Shown here piece after piece: positions 54,436 through 63,246 of a stretch of 64,000 nt of DNA; positions within the stretch are counted from its first letter, which is position 1; the number at the start of each line of letters is the position of its first letter. Made by a program: the position numbers and the translations under genes. The notes beneath the pieces were generated by a model, which saw only the letters and a program-made list of their open reading frames with translations, was not told the DNA's origin and ran no database searches. Origin of the DNA: Methylobacterium sp. FF17 (GTDB taxonomy: Bacteria > Pseudomonadota > Alphaproteobacteria > Rhizobiales > Beijerinckiaceae); the NCBI RefSeq assembly GCF_025813715.1, contig NZ_CP107532.1, positions 4,728,001-4,792,000 of the forward strand, in the 5' to 3' direction.

Positions 54436-55866
54436 TTACGGCTTCCTCGCCCGCGCGGCCTTCTCGGCCTGGAGGGCCGCGCGCTTGCCCGGCGCCCAGC
54501 CGGCGACGACGCGCTGGCGCCCCCGCGAGACCGCCAGCGCCTCGTCCGGCACGTCCGAGGCGATCACCGAGCCGGCGCCGACGATGGCGCCCGCCCCGAC
54601 CTGCACGGGGGCGACCAGCGCGGTGTTCGAGCCGATGAAGGCGCCCGCCCCGATCGTGGTGCGATGCTTGTTCACCCCGTCGTAGTTGCAGGTGATGGTG
54701 CCGGCCCCGAGATTGGCCCCCGCCCCGACCTCGGCATCGCCCACGTAGGTGAGGTGGTTGGCCTTGGCGCCCGCCCCCATGCGGGCGTTCTTGACCTCGA
54801 CGAAGTTGCCGATGCGTGCCCCCGTCTCCAGCACCGCGCCGGGGCGCAGGCGGGCATAGGGGCCGACCTGCACGCCGGGCGCCAGGGTGGCGCCCTCCAG
54901 ATGCGAGAAGCTGTGCACCACGCATCCGTCCCCGACCGTCACGCCGGGCCCGAACACCACGTGAGGTTCCACGAGAACGTCCCGCCCCAACACCGTGTCC
55001 ACGCTGAAGAAAACGGTTTCCGGCGCGATCAGCGTCGTCCCCGCCACCTGCGCGGCGCGGCGCAGGCGCCCCTGGATCTCGGCCTCGGCGACCGCGAGCT
55101 GGACCCGGTCGTTGACCCCTTGCGCCTCCGCCTCGGCCACCGGCACCACCGCGACGGGCAGGCCGTCCGCCACCGCGAGGGCGACCGCGTCGGGCAGGTA
55201 GTACTCGCCCGCCGCGTTGGCGTTGCCGATGCGGGTGAGGAGGGACAGGGCGTGGGCGCCCGACAGGGCCATCAGCCCGGCATTGCACAGGGTGACGGTG
55301 CGCTCGTCCGCGCTCGCGTCCTTCTCCTCGCGGATCGCCAGCACCCGGTCGCCCTGCGTCAGCACCCGGCCGTAGCCCGTCGGGTTCCCGGTCTCGAAGG
55401 CCAGCACCGCGACCGCCGCGCCCTCGGCGAGCGGCGCGCGCAGGCGGGCGAGGGTGGCGGCGGTGATCAGCGGCGTGTCGCCGAAGGCGATCACCACGTC
55501 GTCGCCGACCGCACCGGAAGCGCCCTCCTCCAGGACGCCCTCCTCCAAGACGCCTTCCTCCAAGACGATGCGGGCGGCGAGCACCGCATGCGCGGTGCCG
55601 AGGCGCTCGGCCTGGGGATGGACCGAGGCGCCGGGCGCCAGGGTCGCGATCTCGCGGGCGACCGCCTCCTGTCCGGGCTCCACCACCACGGCGATGCGGC
55701 CGGCCCCCGCCTCCCGCGCGGCGGCGAGCACGTGGCCGAGCATGGTCCGGCCGGCGACCCGGTGCAGCACCTTGGGCAGATCCGAGCGCATCCGCGTGCC
55801 CTTGCCGGCGGCGAGCACGATGGCGGTGAGGCTGCGCCCCGCATTCTGGATCGTCTGGTCCGTCAT
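54436..55866 (-). CDS. glmU: Bifunctional GlcNAc-1-P uridyltransferase / GlcN-1-P acetyltransferase
   Basis: 476 residues from ATG 55866 ([20 protein letters not shown]). The uridyltransferase domain has [20 protein letters not shown] and [15 protein letters not shown]; after an arm (residues about 240-265) the acetyltransferase domain is a hexapeptide beta-helix with [20 protein letters not shown] and [20 protein letters not shown]. It produces UDP-GlcNAc. A threefold VLEEG repeat, encoded by a 15-bp minisatellite, is inserted in the uridyltransferase domain just after VLAARI, where the family usually has a short loop. Confidence 0.96.
   Translation of the reverse strand: MTDQTIQNAGRSLTAIVLAAGKGTRMRSDLPKVLHRVAGRTMLGHVLAAAREAGAGRIAVVVEPGQEAVAREIATLAPGASVHPQAERLGTAHAVLAARIVLEEGVLEEGVLEEGASGAVGDDVVIAFGDTPLITAATLARLRAPLAEGAAVAVLAFETGNPTGYGRVLTQGDRVLAIREEKDASADERTVTLCNAGLMALSGAHALSLLTRIGNANAAGEYYLPDAVALAVADGLPVAVVPVAEAEAQGVNDRVQLAVAEAEIQGRLRRAAQVAGTTLIAPETVFFSVDTVLGRDVLVEPHVVFGPGVTVGDGCVVHSFSHLEGATLAPGVQVGPYARLRPGAVLETGARIGNFVEVKNARMGAGAKANHLTYVGDAEVGAGANLGAGTITCNYDGVNKHRTTIGAGAFIGSNTALVAPVQVGAGAIVGAGSVIASDVPDEALAVSRGRQRVVAGWAPGKRAALQAEKAARARKP
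55522..55566. repeat. 15-bp tandem repeat (3 units) inside glmU
   Basis: GCCCTCCTCCAGGAC, GCCCTCCTCCAAGAC and GCCTTCCTCCAAGAC on the plus strand; the coding strand gives VLEEG repeats. It is in frame and lies in the uridyltransferase domain. Confidence 0.9.
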
Positions 55867-55937
55867 CGAGGGTTCCGCCGCTGGCCAAGCTGTTGCTCCC
55901 TGCCGGCTAAAGCGCGGGCGGGGCACTTTCAAGTCTT

Positions 55938-56000
55938 GGCTCTTCCGAGTCGGGCTCTTGCAACTCCGGGCTCTTGCAACTCCGGGCTCTCGCAAGTCGG
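55938..56000. repeat. Degenerate 15/16-bp tandem repeats upstream of glmU
   Basis: Four copies of a unit resembling GGCTCTTGCAACTCCG, two of them identical (55953-55968 and 55969-55984). They fall 72-134 bp upstream of the glmU start, within the region expected to hold the divergent glmU and opg promoters. Confidence 0.8.
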
Positions 56001-56152
56001 GCTCGGAACGAACGGTCCGGAGCCCTTCGGCGTTGACCGGCGCGATTCGGGACGGCTTAAGAACCGGTTCAGGGCGCTGCATGGTAGATCACCCTTCGCC
56101 CTCGTCCTTCGCCTTCTTCCTTCCGCGCGCCCGCGCCGACCAGACGGACCCG

Positions 56153-57739
56153 ATGACGCCGCCGAACCCGGACTTCCTCGACGACCCGTCCGCCGGCGGC
56201 CCCAGCCGCCGCACCGTGCTCCGGCAGGCCGGCCGCGCGGCCTTCGCAAGCGCCCTGGCCGGCGGCCTCGCCGCCCTGCCCGGCCGGGCCCTGGCCGACG
56301 AGGCCCCGTCCCTGCCGGCCGACGGCGCGCCGTTCCAGCCCGGCCTGGTCGCGGATCTGGCCCGGGCCCTGGCCAAGCGCCCCTACGCGGCGCCGCGCAC
56401 CGACGACCTGCCCGACGCGCTGACGGGCCTCAACCGCGAGCAATATGCCGCCATCCGCACCCGGCCCGGCAGCGCCGTCTGGGCCGAGGCGGGCCTCGGC
56501 TTCACCGTGGAGCCGCTGCATCGCGGCTCGGTGTTCCGCTCCCGCGTGGCGCTGGCCCTGGTGGAGGAGGGGGTCGTGCGCGCCCTGCCCTACGACCCGG
56601 CCCGGTTCGAGACCGAAGGCGTCGCCCTGCCGGCCCTCAAGGACGATCCCGGCTATTCGGGCTTTCGCCTGCGCGCCCGCTTCCGGGGCGGCGATCTCGC
56701 CGACTTCGCGGTGTTCCAGGGCGCCTCGTTCTTCCGCCTCGTCGCCACCGGCCAGGGTTTTGGCGTGACGGCGCGGGCGCTCACCCTGCGCCCGGCCGAC
56801 GCGAAGGGCGAGGAATTCCCCGAGTTCCGCGCGGTCTGGATCGAGCGGCCGGGCCCCGGCGGCCCCCTCGTCCTGCACGCCCTGGTGGATTCGCCCTCCG
56901 CCACGGCGGCCCTGCGCATGAGCCTGCGCCCCGGCGACGCCTCGCTCTGCGACGTCGAGGGCACGGTCTTCGCCCGCGCGGCCATCGACCATCTCGGCCT
57001 CGGCGGCATGACCACGAGCTACCTGTTCGGACCCCACGACCGGCGCGGCGCGGACGACGCCCGCGCGGGCGCCTATGCCAGCGGCGGCCTGCAGATCCGC
57101 ACCGGGTTCGACGAGGCGATCTGGCGCCCCGTGCGCAACCCCGAGACCCTGCAGATCTCCGCCTTCGTGGACGAGAACCCGAAGGGCTTCGGCCTGATGC
57201 AGCGGGCGCGCGGCTACGGCGCCTTCCAGGACGACGTGCAGCACTGGGAGTGGCGCCCCTCGCTCTGGCTCGAGCCGCTGGGCGCCTGGGGCCCGGGCGC
57301 GGTGACGCTCCTGGAGATCCCCAGCGATTCCGAGTTCAACGAGAACGTGCTGGCCTATTGGCGCCCCAAGGCGGCCCTGGCCGCCGGGGCCGAGCTGCCC
57401 TTCAGCTATCGCCAGCACTGGTGCTGGCAGCCCCCCGAGCCGCCCCCCGTGGCGCAGGTCTCGGGCACCCGCAGCGGGCGGGGCACCGAGAACCGGCGCC
57501 TGTTCCTGGTGGACTTCACCGGGCCCGGCCTCGCCGCCCCCGGCGACATCCAGACCCAGCTCGGCGTCGCCCCGGGGGCGATCACCGCGAGCACCCTCTA
57601 CCGCTACCCCGAGCGCGACACCCTGCGGGTCGCCTTCGAACTCGACCCCAGGGGCGAGAAATCCTGCGAGCTGCGGCTCAACCTGCAGCGCGCCGGCACG
57701 CCGCTGACCGAAACCTGGCTCTACCGTTGGACCCCGTGA
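56153..57739 (+). CDS. Periplasmic glucan biosynthesis protein OpgG/OpgD (MdoG/MdoD)
   Basis: 528 residues from ATG 56153. A twin-arginine-like signal PSRRTVLRQAGRAAFASALA ends near RALADEA; Tat export is typical of OpgD. The MdoG domain follows: YAAIRTRPGSAVW, VFQGASFFRLVATGQGFGVT, GGMTTSYLFGPHDRRG, NPKGFGLMQRARGYGAFQDD and WVEPLGAWGPG-like SLWLEPLGAWGPG. OpgG/D act on the beta-glucan chain in the periplasm, releasing or branching osmoregulated periplasmic glucans. The stop overlaps the opgH start as GTGA. Confidence 0.92.
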   Translation: MTPPNPDFLDDPSAGGPSRRTVLRQAGRAAFASALAGGLAALPGRALADEAPSLPADGAPFQPGLVADLARALAKRPYAAPRTDDLPDALTGLNREQYAAIRTRPGSAVWAEAGLGFTVEPLHRGSVFRSRVALALVEEGVVRALPYDPARFETEGVALPALKDDPGYSGFRLRARFRGGDLADFAVFQGASFFRLVATGQGFGVTARALTLRPADAKGEEFPEFRAVWIERPGPGGPLVLHALVDSPSATAALRMSLRPGDASLCDVEGTVFARAAIDHLGLGGMTTSYLFGPHDRRGADDARAGAYASGGLQIRTGFDEAIWRPVRNPETLQISAFVDENPKGFGLMQRARGYGAFQDDVQHWEWRPSLWLEPLGAWGPGAVTLLEIPSDSEFNENVLAYWRPKAALAAGAELPFSYRQHWCWQPPEPPPVAQVSGTRSGRGTENRRLFLVDFTGPGLAAPGDIQTQLGVAPGAITASTLYRYPERDTLRVAFELDPRGEKSCELRLNLQRAGTPLTETWLYRWTP

Positions 57740-59889
57740 ACGCACCCACGCTCCCCCCCGACGCGGACGCCCGCGCCCTCCCCGCCCCCTTCGCCCCGGC
57801 GATGCCCCCCGAGGCGCCGCTGCCCATGCCGGTGCAGGACCTGGCGCACTGGGATCCGGCCACCGGCCACCGGCCGGCGCAGCCGCACCGGAAACCCTGG
57901 CTCGCCCGCGCCTTCGTCTTCGGCGGGGCCGCGCTCCTCACGGCCTACGGCGCCCTGCAGATGTACGAGGTGGTGGCGGTCTCGGGCGGCACCACGGCGC
58001 TGCAGTACGTGCTGCTCGCGCTCTTCACCCTGAACTTCTCCTGGATCGCCCTCGCCTTCACCGGCGCGATCCTGGGGTTCCTCGTGCTGCTGCGCGGGCT
58101 GAAGAGCCCTGCCCTGCCGACGCATCTGGCCACCCGCACGGCGGTGGTGATGCCGGTCTACAACGAGGCCACCGCGCGGACCTTCGCCGCCATCGAGGCC
58201 ATGCGCGCCGAGATCGACGCCACGGGCCTCGGCGCGGCCTTCGACTACTTCGTGCTGTCGGATTCGACCCAAGGGGACGCCTGGGTCGCCGAGGAGCGCG
58301 CCTTCCTCGAACTGCGCGCCCGCTGGGGGGACGACGCCCGCCTGTATTACCGGCACCGGCCGAAGAACCACCACCGCAAGGCCGGCAACATCGGCGACTT
58401 CGTCTCGCGCTGGGGCGCCGCCTACGACCACATGCTGGTGCTCGACGCCGACAGCCTGATGACCGGCCCCTGCGTCGTGCATCTCGCCGCCGCCATGGAG
58501 GCGGACCCGGATGCCGGCATCATCCAGTCGCTGCCGCTCATCATCAACCGCAACACCCTGTTCGCCCGCGTCCAGCAATTCGCCGCGCGCATCTACGGGC
58601 CGGTCATCGCCACCGGCCTCTCGGTCTGGTCGGGCCGCGACGGTAATTACTGGGGCCACAACGCCATCATCCGCACCCGCGCCTTCGCGGCTGCCTGCGG
58701 GTTGCCGGACCTTCCGGGCAAGCCGCCCTTCGGCGGGCACGTGCTCTCCCACGACTTCGTGGAAGCGGCCCTGATCCGGCGCGCCGGCTGGAGCGTGACC
58801 ATGCTGCCGGCGCTGCCGGGTTCGTACGAGGAGAGCCCGCCCTCGCTCATCGACGTGGCCGTGCGCGACCGGCGCTGGGCGCAGGGCAACCTCCAGCACA
58901 GCCGCATCATCGGCGCGGCGGGCCTGGCCCTCGCCTCGCGCCAGCACTTCGCCACCGGCATCGCCGGCTACGTCGCCTCGCCCCTGTGGCTGGCGCAGCT
59001 CGTGGTCGGTATCGCCCTGGTGTTCCAGACCGCCTACGTGCGGCCGGAATACTTCACCTCCGAGTTCGGGCTCTATCCCGTCTGGCCGCGCTTCGACCCC
59101 GTGCGCGCGCTCCAGCTCTTCGGGCTCACCATGGGCATCCTGCTCGCCCCGAAATTCCTGGGCCTGATCCTGGCGCTGATCGACGGGCCGGTGCGCCGGG
59201 CCTGCGGCGGGGGCATCCGCCTCGTCCTGTCGAGCCTGATCGAGATCCTGCTCTCGGCGCTGATCGCCCCCATCGCGATGCTGATCCAGTCGGGCTCGGT
59301 GTTCCAGATCCTCCTCGGGCGCGACACCGGCTGGAACCCGCAGCGGCGCGACGACGGCTCGATCCCGCTCCGGGACATCGTGCGCCGGCACCGCTGGCAC
59401 ATGGCGCTCGGGCTCGTCACGGGCATCGCGGCCTTCGCCATCGCCACCTCGCTGTTCCTCTGGATGTCGCCCACCATCCTCGGCCTCGTGCTGGCGATCC
59501 CGATCTCGTGGGCGAGCGGCCAGCTCGGCCTCGGCCTCGCCCTCAAGCGCCTCGGCCTGCTGATGACCCCCGAGGAGCGCGTGCCGCCCGCCATCGCCAC
59601 GCAGGCGGGGGCCCTGAGCCGGCGCAACGCGGAAGCCGGCCTCGACGATGCCGACGCCCTCGCCGCCCTCCACGGCGATCCGGACCTGGCGCGGGCCCAT
59701 GCGGCGATGCTGCCCGAGGCCGCCCCGCGCCCCCGCGGCGTCATCGATCCCGACCGGGCGCTCGCCCAGGCCAAGGTGGTGGAGGCCGAACGCGTCGACG
59801 AGGCCCGGACCTGGCTCACCCCCAAGGAGCGCATGGCCCTCCTCCACGACCGCGCCCTCCTCGACCGCCTCACCCGCCTCGTCCCCTGA
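57736..59889 (+). CDS. opgH: Glucans biosynthesis glucosyltransferase MdoH/OpgH
   Basis: 717 residues from GTG 57736 (TTG 57727 is an alternative). The GT2 domain between membrane segments has TAVVMPVYNEATARTFAAIE, LSDSTQGDAWVAEE, HHRKAGNIGDFVSRWG, LDADSLMTG and the QxxRW-type motif DRRWAQGNLQHSR. At least seven membrane helices surround it. OpgH polymerises UDP-glucose into the linear beta-1,2 glucan backbone and extrudes it to the periplasm, where the coupled OpgG/D acts. Confidence 0.96.
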   Translation: MNAPTLPPDADARALPAPFAPAMPPEAPLPMPVQDLAHWDPATGHRPAQPHRKPWLARAFVFGGAALLTAYGALQMYEVVAVSGGTTALQYVLLALFTLNFSWIALAFTGAILGFLVLLRGLKSPALPTHLATRTAVVMPVYNEATARTFAAIEAMRAEIDATGLGAAFDYFVLSDSTQGDAWVAEERAFLELRARWGDDARLYYRHRPKNHHRKAGNIGDFVSRWGAAYDHMLVLDADSLMTGPCVVHLAAAMEADPDAGIIQSLPLIINRNTLFARVQQFAARIYGPVIATGLSVWSGRDGNYWGHNAIIRTRAFAAACGLPDLPGKPPFGGHVLSHDFVEAALIRRAGWSVTMLPALPGSYEESPPSLIDVAVRDRRWAQGNLQHSRIIGAAGLALASRQHFATGIAGYVASPLWLAQLVVGIALVFQTAYVRPEYFTSEFGLYPVWPRFDPVRALQLFGLTMGILLAPKFLGLILALIDGPVRRACGGGIRLVLSSLIEILLSALIAPIAMLIQSGSVFQILLGRDTGWNPQRRDDGSIPLRDIVRRHRWHMALGLVTGIAAFAIATSLFLWMSPTILGLVLAIPISWASGQLGLGLALKRLGLLMTPEERVPPAIATQAGALSRRNAEAGLDDADALAALHGDPDLARAHAAMLPEAAPRPRGVIDPDRALAQAKVVEAERVDEARTWLTPKERMALLHDRALLDRLTRLVP

Positions 59890-60084
59890 GGCGCGCGCAC
59901 CCGGCGGGTTTACCGCCGGGGACGGGGTGCGCTCCGAACTGGGAAACAACACCCGGTTAATTTTTTCCTTCACCCCCCGCTGCGAAGGCTCGCCGACCGT
60001 TGACCTGCGCGCGCAAAGTCGCGCGATATCAGGTCCAAGAATGATCCGGTCGAAGAATGCGTTCCTCGGGAGCGGAAGCGGTCA

Positions 60085-60585
60085 ATGAACAACATAGAAA
60101 AGCTGATGCGGGATCTCTCGAAGGACACGAATGGTGAGCCGCAGGTTGCCGCCCCAGAACAAGGTGGGCCAACCTCCTTGGCCAATATCCTTCGGGTCAT
60201 CGGTCCTCTCGACAAGTTGTCGTCGGATCTCCCTCCGACGCGCCACTCTCCGCCGCAGGACTGGTCGGATCTGATCGAGCGGGTTCGCGCGGCCGCGGCG
60301 CGGGTCCGCGAGGTCGAAGCCGATGCGCAGGAGCAGGAGCTGCGCGTTCGGGAACTCCTGGACCGCGTGCGCGAGGACATGAAGGCGGCCAACGAGCGGG
60401 CTCTGGCCGCGGAGACCCATGCCCGCGACGTTCAGATCCGCACGGAGGCCCTGCTGCGGGCCGCCGAGGAGCGGGTCCGGACCGCCGAGACGCGCGCGCA
60501 GATGGCGGAGGAATGGCTGGCGCAGGTGTCCCAGACCATCGTCGACGAGTTCCACGGCCCTGCCGCCGAGCGGCTCACGGCCTAA
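60085..60585 (+). CDS. Coiled-coil hypothetical protein
   Basis: 166 residues, MNNIEKLMRDLSKDTNGEPQ.... Residues 1-60 are polar and probably disordered; residues 65-155 form a long Ala/Glu/Arg heptad-rich helix (RVRAAAARVREVEADAQEQE, RTEALLRAAEERVRTAETRA). No signal peptide or membrane segment. Similar cytosolic coiled-coil proteins in Methylobacterium are uncharacterised. Spacing of 195 bp from opgH suggests its own promoter. Confidence 0.75.
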   Translation: MNNIEKLMRDLSKDTNGEPQVAAPEQGGPTSLANILRVIGPLDKLSSDLPPTRHSPPQDWSDLIERVRAAAARVREVEADAQEQELRVRELLDRVREDMKAANERALAAETHARDVQIRTEALLRAAEERVRTAETRAQMAEEWLAQVSQTIVDEFHGPAAERLTA

Positions 60586-60682
60586 GCCGCGCCCTCCTGC
60601 GGCGCGGAGGCGAACCCTCCCGCCGCAGGCCGCCCCGCCCGGATGCCCCCGCGGCGCTGGCCCGGCGTCCGAATCCGTCGGT

Positions 60683-60928
60683 TTATCGGCCGCCGCCGCC
60701 CCTCATGCTTCTCTGCCGGCAGGTACGGCCCATGTCCTCGTAGCCCGCAGGACAGCGGCGGACACAGGCCCCGGCCGCGTACTTGAGCGGAGGCCGGCAC
60801 GCCCGACTGAAGCGCTGTTCCTGAAACAGGAAATCCTTGGCGGGGCTCTGCGCGGCTGCCGGAACGGACAGGCCAAGGGGCAGGACGACCACGGCCGTCA
60901 CCATGGCTGCGTAGGAGAGGCGGTTCAT
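60683..60928 (-). CDS. Small secreted cysteine-rich protein
   Basis: 81 residues from ATG 60928, which has GGGAC eight bases upstream (the in-frame GTG at 60940 is part of that site). The signal peptide ends near PAAAQS. The mature part has four cysteines in CRPPLKYAAGACVRRCPAGY and GRTCRQRS, probably two disulfides, and a basic Gly-rich tail. No family recognised; it resembles short toxin-like or EGF-like Cys patterns common in secreted alphaproteobacterial peptides. Confidence 0.6.
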   Translation of the reverse strand: MNRLSYAAMVTAVVVLPLGLSVPAAAQSPAKDFLFQEQRFSRACRPPLKYAAGACVRRCPAGYEDMGRTCRQRSMRGGGGR

Positions 60929-61078
60929 CGATCGTCCCACATGGAAGGCTTCCGTATCAGATTAGCCCACGCGGCGCCGGAGCGAAGCCCAAATCCGTCA
61001 TCCCAAAGGGATCAACCGGATTTGGTACGAGTTCGCGCCGGGCACCCTGCATCGTCGCCCTATCGCTTCTCGGCCGCG

Positions 61079-61261
61079 CTATCGCTTCTTGCCCAACTCC
61101 GCTGCGATATCCTTGGTCAGGCGGCCGACCTTCCGATGGGCCGCCGTGAGCTGGTCCTGCGTGACGCCCCATCGCTTCATCCAGAACTCCACGGCCTTGC
61201 GCTCCGACAGGTCGAGACGCTCCTTGTCGATGAAGCCGCGTTTGTCTTTCAGGCCTGCCAT
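61079..61261 (-). CDS. DUF3606 domain protein
   Basis: 60 residues: DKERLDLSERKAVEFWMKRW and GVTQDQLTAAHRKVGRLTKD fit the DUF3606 pattern (a helical domain with an EFWxxxxGV turn). It is small, basic and cytosolic. Function is unknown; family members are frequent on rhizobial plasmids and stress-related loci. Confidence 0.85.
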   Translation of the reverse strand: MAGLKDKRGFIDKERLDLSERKAVEFWMKRWGVTQDQLTAAHRKVGRLTKDIAAELGKKR

Positions 61262-61381
61262 GGGTGGTCCGCTGAAGGGGGCCGCGTGAGGGCCCTGAGG
61301 GATGCGTGGGGCGGTGGGGTGTCGTGAGCGAGCGTGACGCGTGCGGGCGCGGTGCCGTTCGGCGTCACGCTCGGTGTGATT

Positions 61382-61657
61382 TCAGCGGGTCGGAGCGCTC
61401 GTGCCCTTGCCGGCCGCTCCGGGCGTGGAGCCGGAGCCGGCATCGTTGGCCCCGGTGCTGTTGGTGGTGCCGGAGCGGCTCTTGTCACCGGTCGAGGGGC
61501 CGCTGCCCGCGGCACCGGGGGACGAGCCTGCGCCCGCATCATTCGGGCCGGTGCTGTTCAGGGTGCCCGATCGGGTGGTCCCGGAGCCGCCCTCGGCAGC
61601 GACGGCGACCGATCCGAGGGCCAGCGTTGCAGCGATGGCGAGTGTGATGGCCTTCAT
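61382..61657 (-). CDS. Small secreted low-complexity repeat protein
   Basis: 91 residues from ATG 61657, with a signal peptide MKAITLAIAATLALGSVAVA. The mature part consists of two imperfect copies of a 30-residue Gly/Ser/Thr/Asn-rich repeat, each containing RSGT-NSTG-NDAG-GS-PGAAG. Such small secreted GSTN-rich proteins recur in Methylobacterium; function is unknown. Confidence 0.7.
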   Translation of the reverse strand: MKAITLAIAATLALGSVAVAAEGGSGTTRSGTLNSTGPNDAGAGSSPGAAGSGPSTGDKSRSGTTNSTGANDAGSGSTPGAAGKGTSAPTR

Positions 61658-61845
61658 GGCGTTTCCCTCCTGTTGGCGTGACGCACGCTCCCGGTAACGC
61701 CAGGGCGATGTGCGACGTTCCGGCACAGGACGGCGAGCACCGCCGGTATCGGGGCGTTGCCCAGCGTGACGTTGCCCGAACTCGCCAGGATGTCCGCGTG
61801 GGGATAGCCGAACACGGCGACACCTTCACCGAGCCGGGTGCCCAT
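61654..61845 (-). pseudogene. Remnant of a trypsin-like serine protease
   Basis: The frame contains TRLGEGVAVFGYPHADILAS and SSGNVTLGNAPIPAVL, which resemble the segment of trypsin-like peptidases where G-x-PL-x-LLASSGN-TxG precedes the catalytic Ser motif. Similarity extends upstream of the ATG to about 61875 (GADGTTFASLRMG), where a TAA interrupts. No GNSGGP nucleophile region follows, and the frame ends in unrelated sequence overlapping the start of the next gene. It is best read as a decayed fragment. Confidence 0.45.
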
Positions 61846-61878
61846 CCTCAGGGAGGCGAACGTGGTCCCGTCGGCGCC

Positions 61879-62199
61879 TTACTGACTTGAGGCAGTTCAG
61901 ATTGCAGCTGGCTCAGAAGATTTTTCTCCTTCTGGCGAGCGTTTCAGTCACCAGGCCCTTCTGCCAAAGTCGTGCTGGCAAGAGGGCTCATCGATGATCG
62001 CCATTCCCGGCAGCGTCGGTTTCCAATGCGACGATGCGATCAGTCGCGCCGCGATTCACAGGCTCGGCAGCATTCCTAGGCTCTCGTCGGCCCTTCGACG
62101 CTGAATTCGCGGGACCGGGACTTCTTCACCTGCCACCCGGCCGTCGCAACGGCCGGGTGGCGGAGCCGCTGAAGGTTCAACGCTTCATCGTGCGGCGCC
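61879..62199. other. Intergenic region
   Basis: About 320 bp with lower GC than neighbours and no convincing gene. GATTGCAGCTGGCTCAGAAG (61902-61921) and a T-run follow; a short hairpin from CCGGCCGTCGC/GCAACGGCCGG (62135-62156) may terminate transcription of the BcsN-like gene. Confidence 0.4.
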
Positions 62200-63246
62200 T
62201 TACCAGCCGGCCGGCGGTGGTCTCGAACCCGACGAGGCACGCGTCGGCGCCTCGGCCGTCGCGGATTGCGGGGCGCGGCCGGCGGGCGGCAGGGCGTCGG
62301 TCAGGAAGCGCGCGCGATCCGGGGCGCCGCCCGCGGTCGCCGGCCGGGGGACGGCGGGGACGGTTTGCGAGGCCGGTGGGGACGCGGGCTGTGCCAGGTA
62401 GGGTTGGTCCGTCGGGGCGGGCGGGAGCATCACCAGGGTTCGGCTGCCGTTGACGGCAACGGACGGCGAACTCGGGATCTGAACCGGCGGGTTGGCTGTC
62501 GGGACGACCGGAGCCGTCGTGGCCACGGGTTCGGCTGTCGGTCTCGGTCGTTCGAGGGGGGCACGCGCGAGAGGGGCACGCGCGAGACGGGGACGCGGCG
62601 AACCGGCCATCGCATCGGACGTCACGCCGAGGCGGATCCGGGCGATGTCGGCCAGGAGTGCCTCGGCCGCCATCGGCCTGAGACCGCAATGCTGCACGCG
62701 CAGCGAGACCGCGACCGGGCCGCGAAGCGAAGCACGGCCGAGTTCGACACGTTGCAGGTTGTCTAGCCATTGCCAGGCATAGGCACAGCGCTGGTTCAGG
62801 GCGACGCCGATGGGGCCGTAGGCATTCTGTACCGGCCGACGGACGATGCGGTAGGACCCCCCATCCTGCAGGCTCGCCAGTTCGGCCGCGATCCCGGCGC
62901 GGCTCGGCTTCGCCATCGCCGGGTCGTCCCAGACCTGGCCTGAGGCGATCGTGAGATCGACCCGGCCACGGGACTGTCCGTAGAGGATGCGCTGCCGCAG
63001 GCTGGCGGTCGAGCGGGTCTCCTCGACGGACTGCACGGGGCCGCTGTTCGGCAGGGAGACCAGGGGCCGGTTGTCGGTGGGCGCCGTGGATGTGAAGGCC
63101 GTCTCGAAGCGTGGGGATGTCCGGCGCGCCGTCTCGGTCTGGCAGGCCGCGACCAGGGTGAGGCTCAGCGCGACGCCGCCCGTTCGCAGCAGCGTCCGTC
63201 GCGCGTGGCTGCGCGGCTGGCCGAGGAGAGACGTCGGTCCGTTCAT
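62200..63246 (-). CDS. BcsN-like cellulose biosynthesis lipoprotein
   Basis: 348 residues. The N-terminus has a lipoprotein-type signal with LSLTLVAACQTE, the Cys being the probable lipidation site. The middle (GRVDLTIASGQVWDDPAMAK, RRPVQNAYGPIGVALNQR, CAYAWQWLDNLQ) resembles BcsN, a rhizobial cellulose-biosynthesis lipoprotein with a QNxYGPxG...CxYAWQ signature. The last 150 residues are Pro/Ala-rich and low-complexity, with an RAPLARAPLE duplication. The start overlaps the stop of the upstream TPR gene by 4 bp, indicating an operon. BcsN assignment is moderate. Confidence 0.65.
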   Translation of the reverse strand: MNGPTSLLGQPRSHARRTLLRTGGVALSLTLVAACQTETARRTSPRFETAFTSTAPTDNRPLVSLPNSGPVQSVEETRSTASLRQRILYGQSRGRVDLTIASGQVWDDPAMAKPSRAGIAAELASLQDGGSYRIVRRPVQNAYGPIGVALNQRCAYAWQWLDNLQRVELGRASLRGPVAVSLRVQHCGLRPMAAEALLADIARIRLGVTSDAMAGSPRPRLARAPLARAPLERPRPTAEPVATTAPVVPTANPPVQIPSSPSVAVNGSRTLVMLPPAPTDQPYLAQPASPPASQTVPAVPRPATAGGAPDRARFLTDALPPAGRAPQSATAEAPTRASSGSRPPPAGW

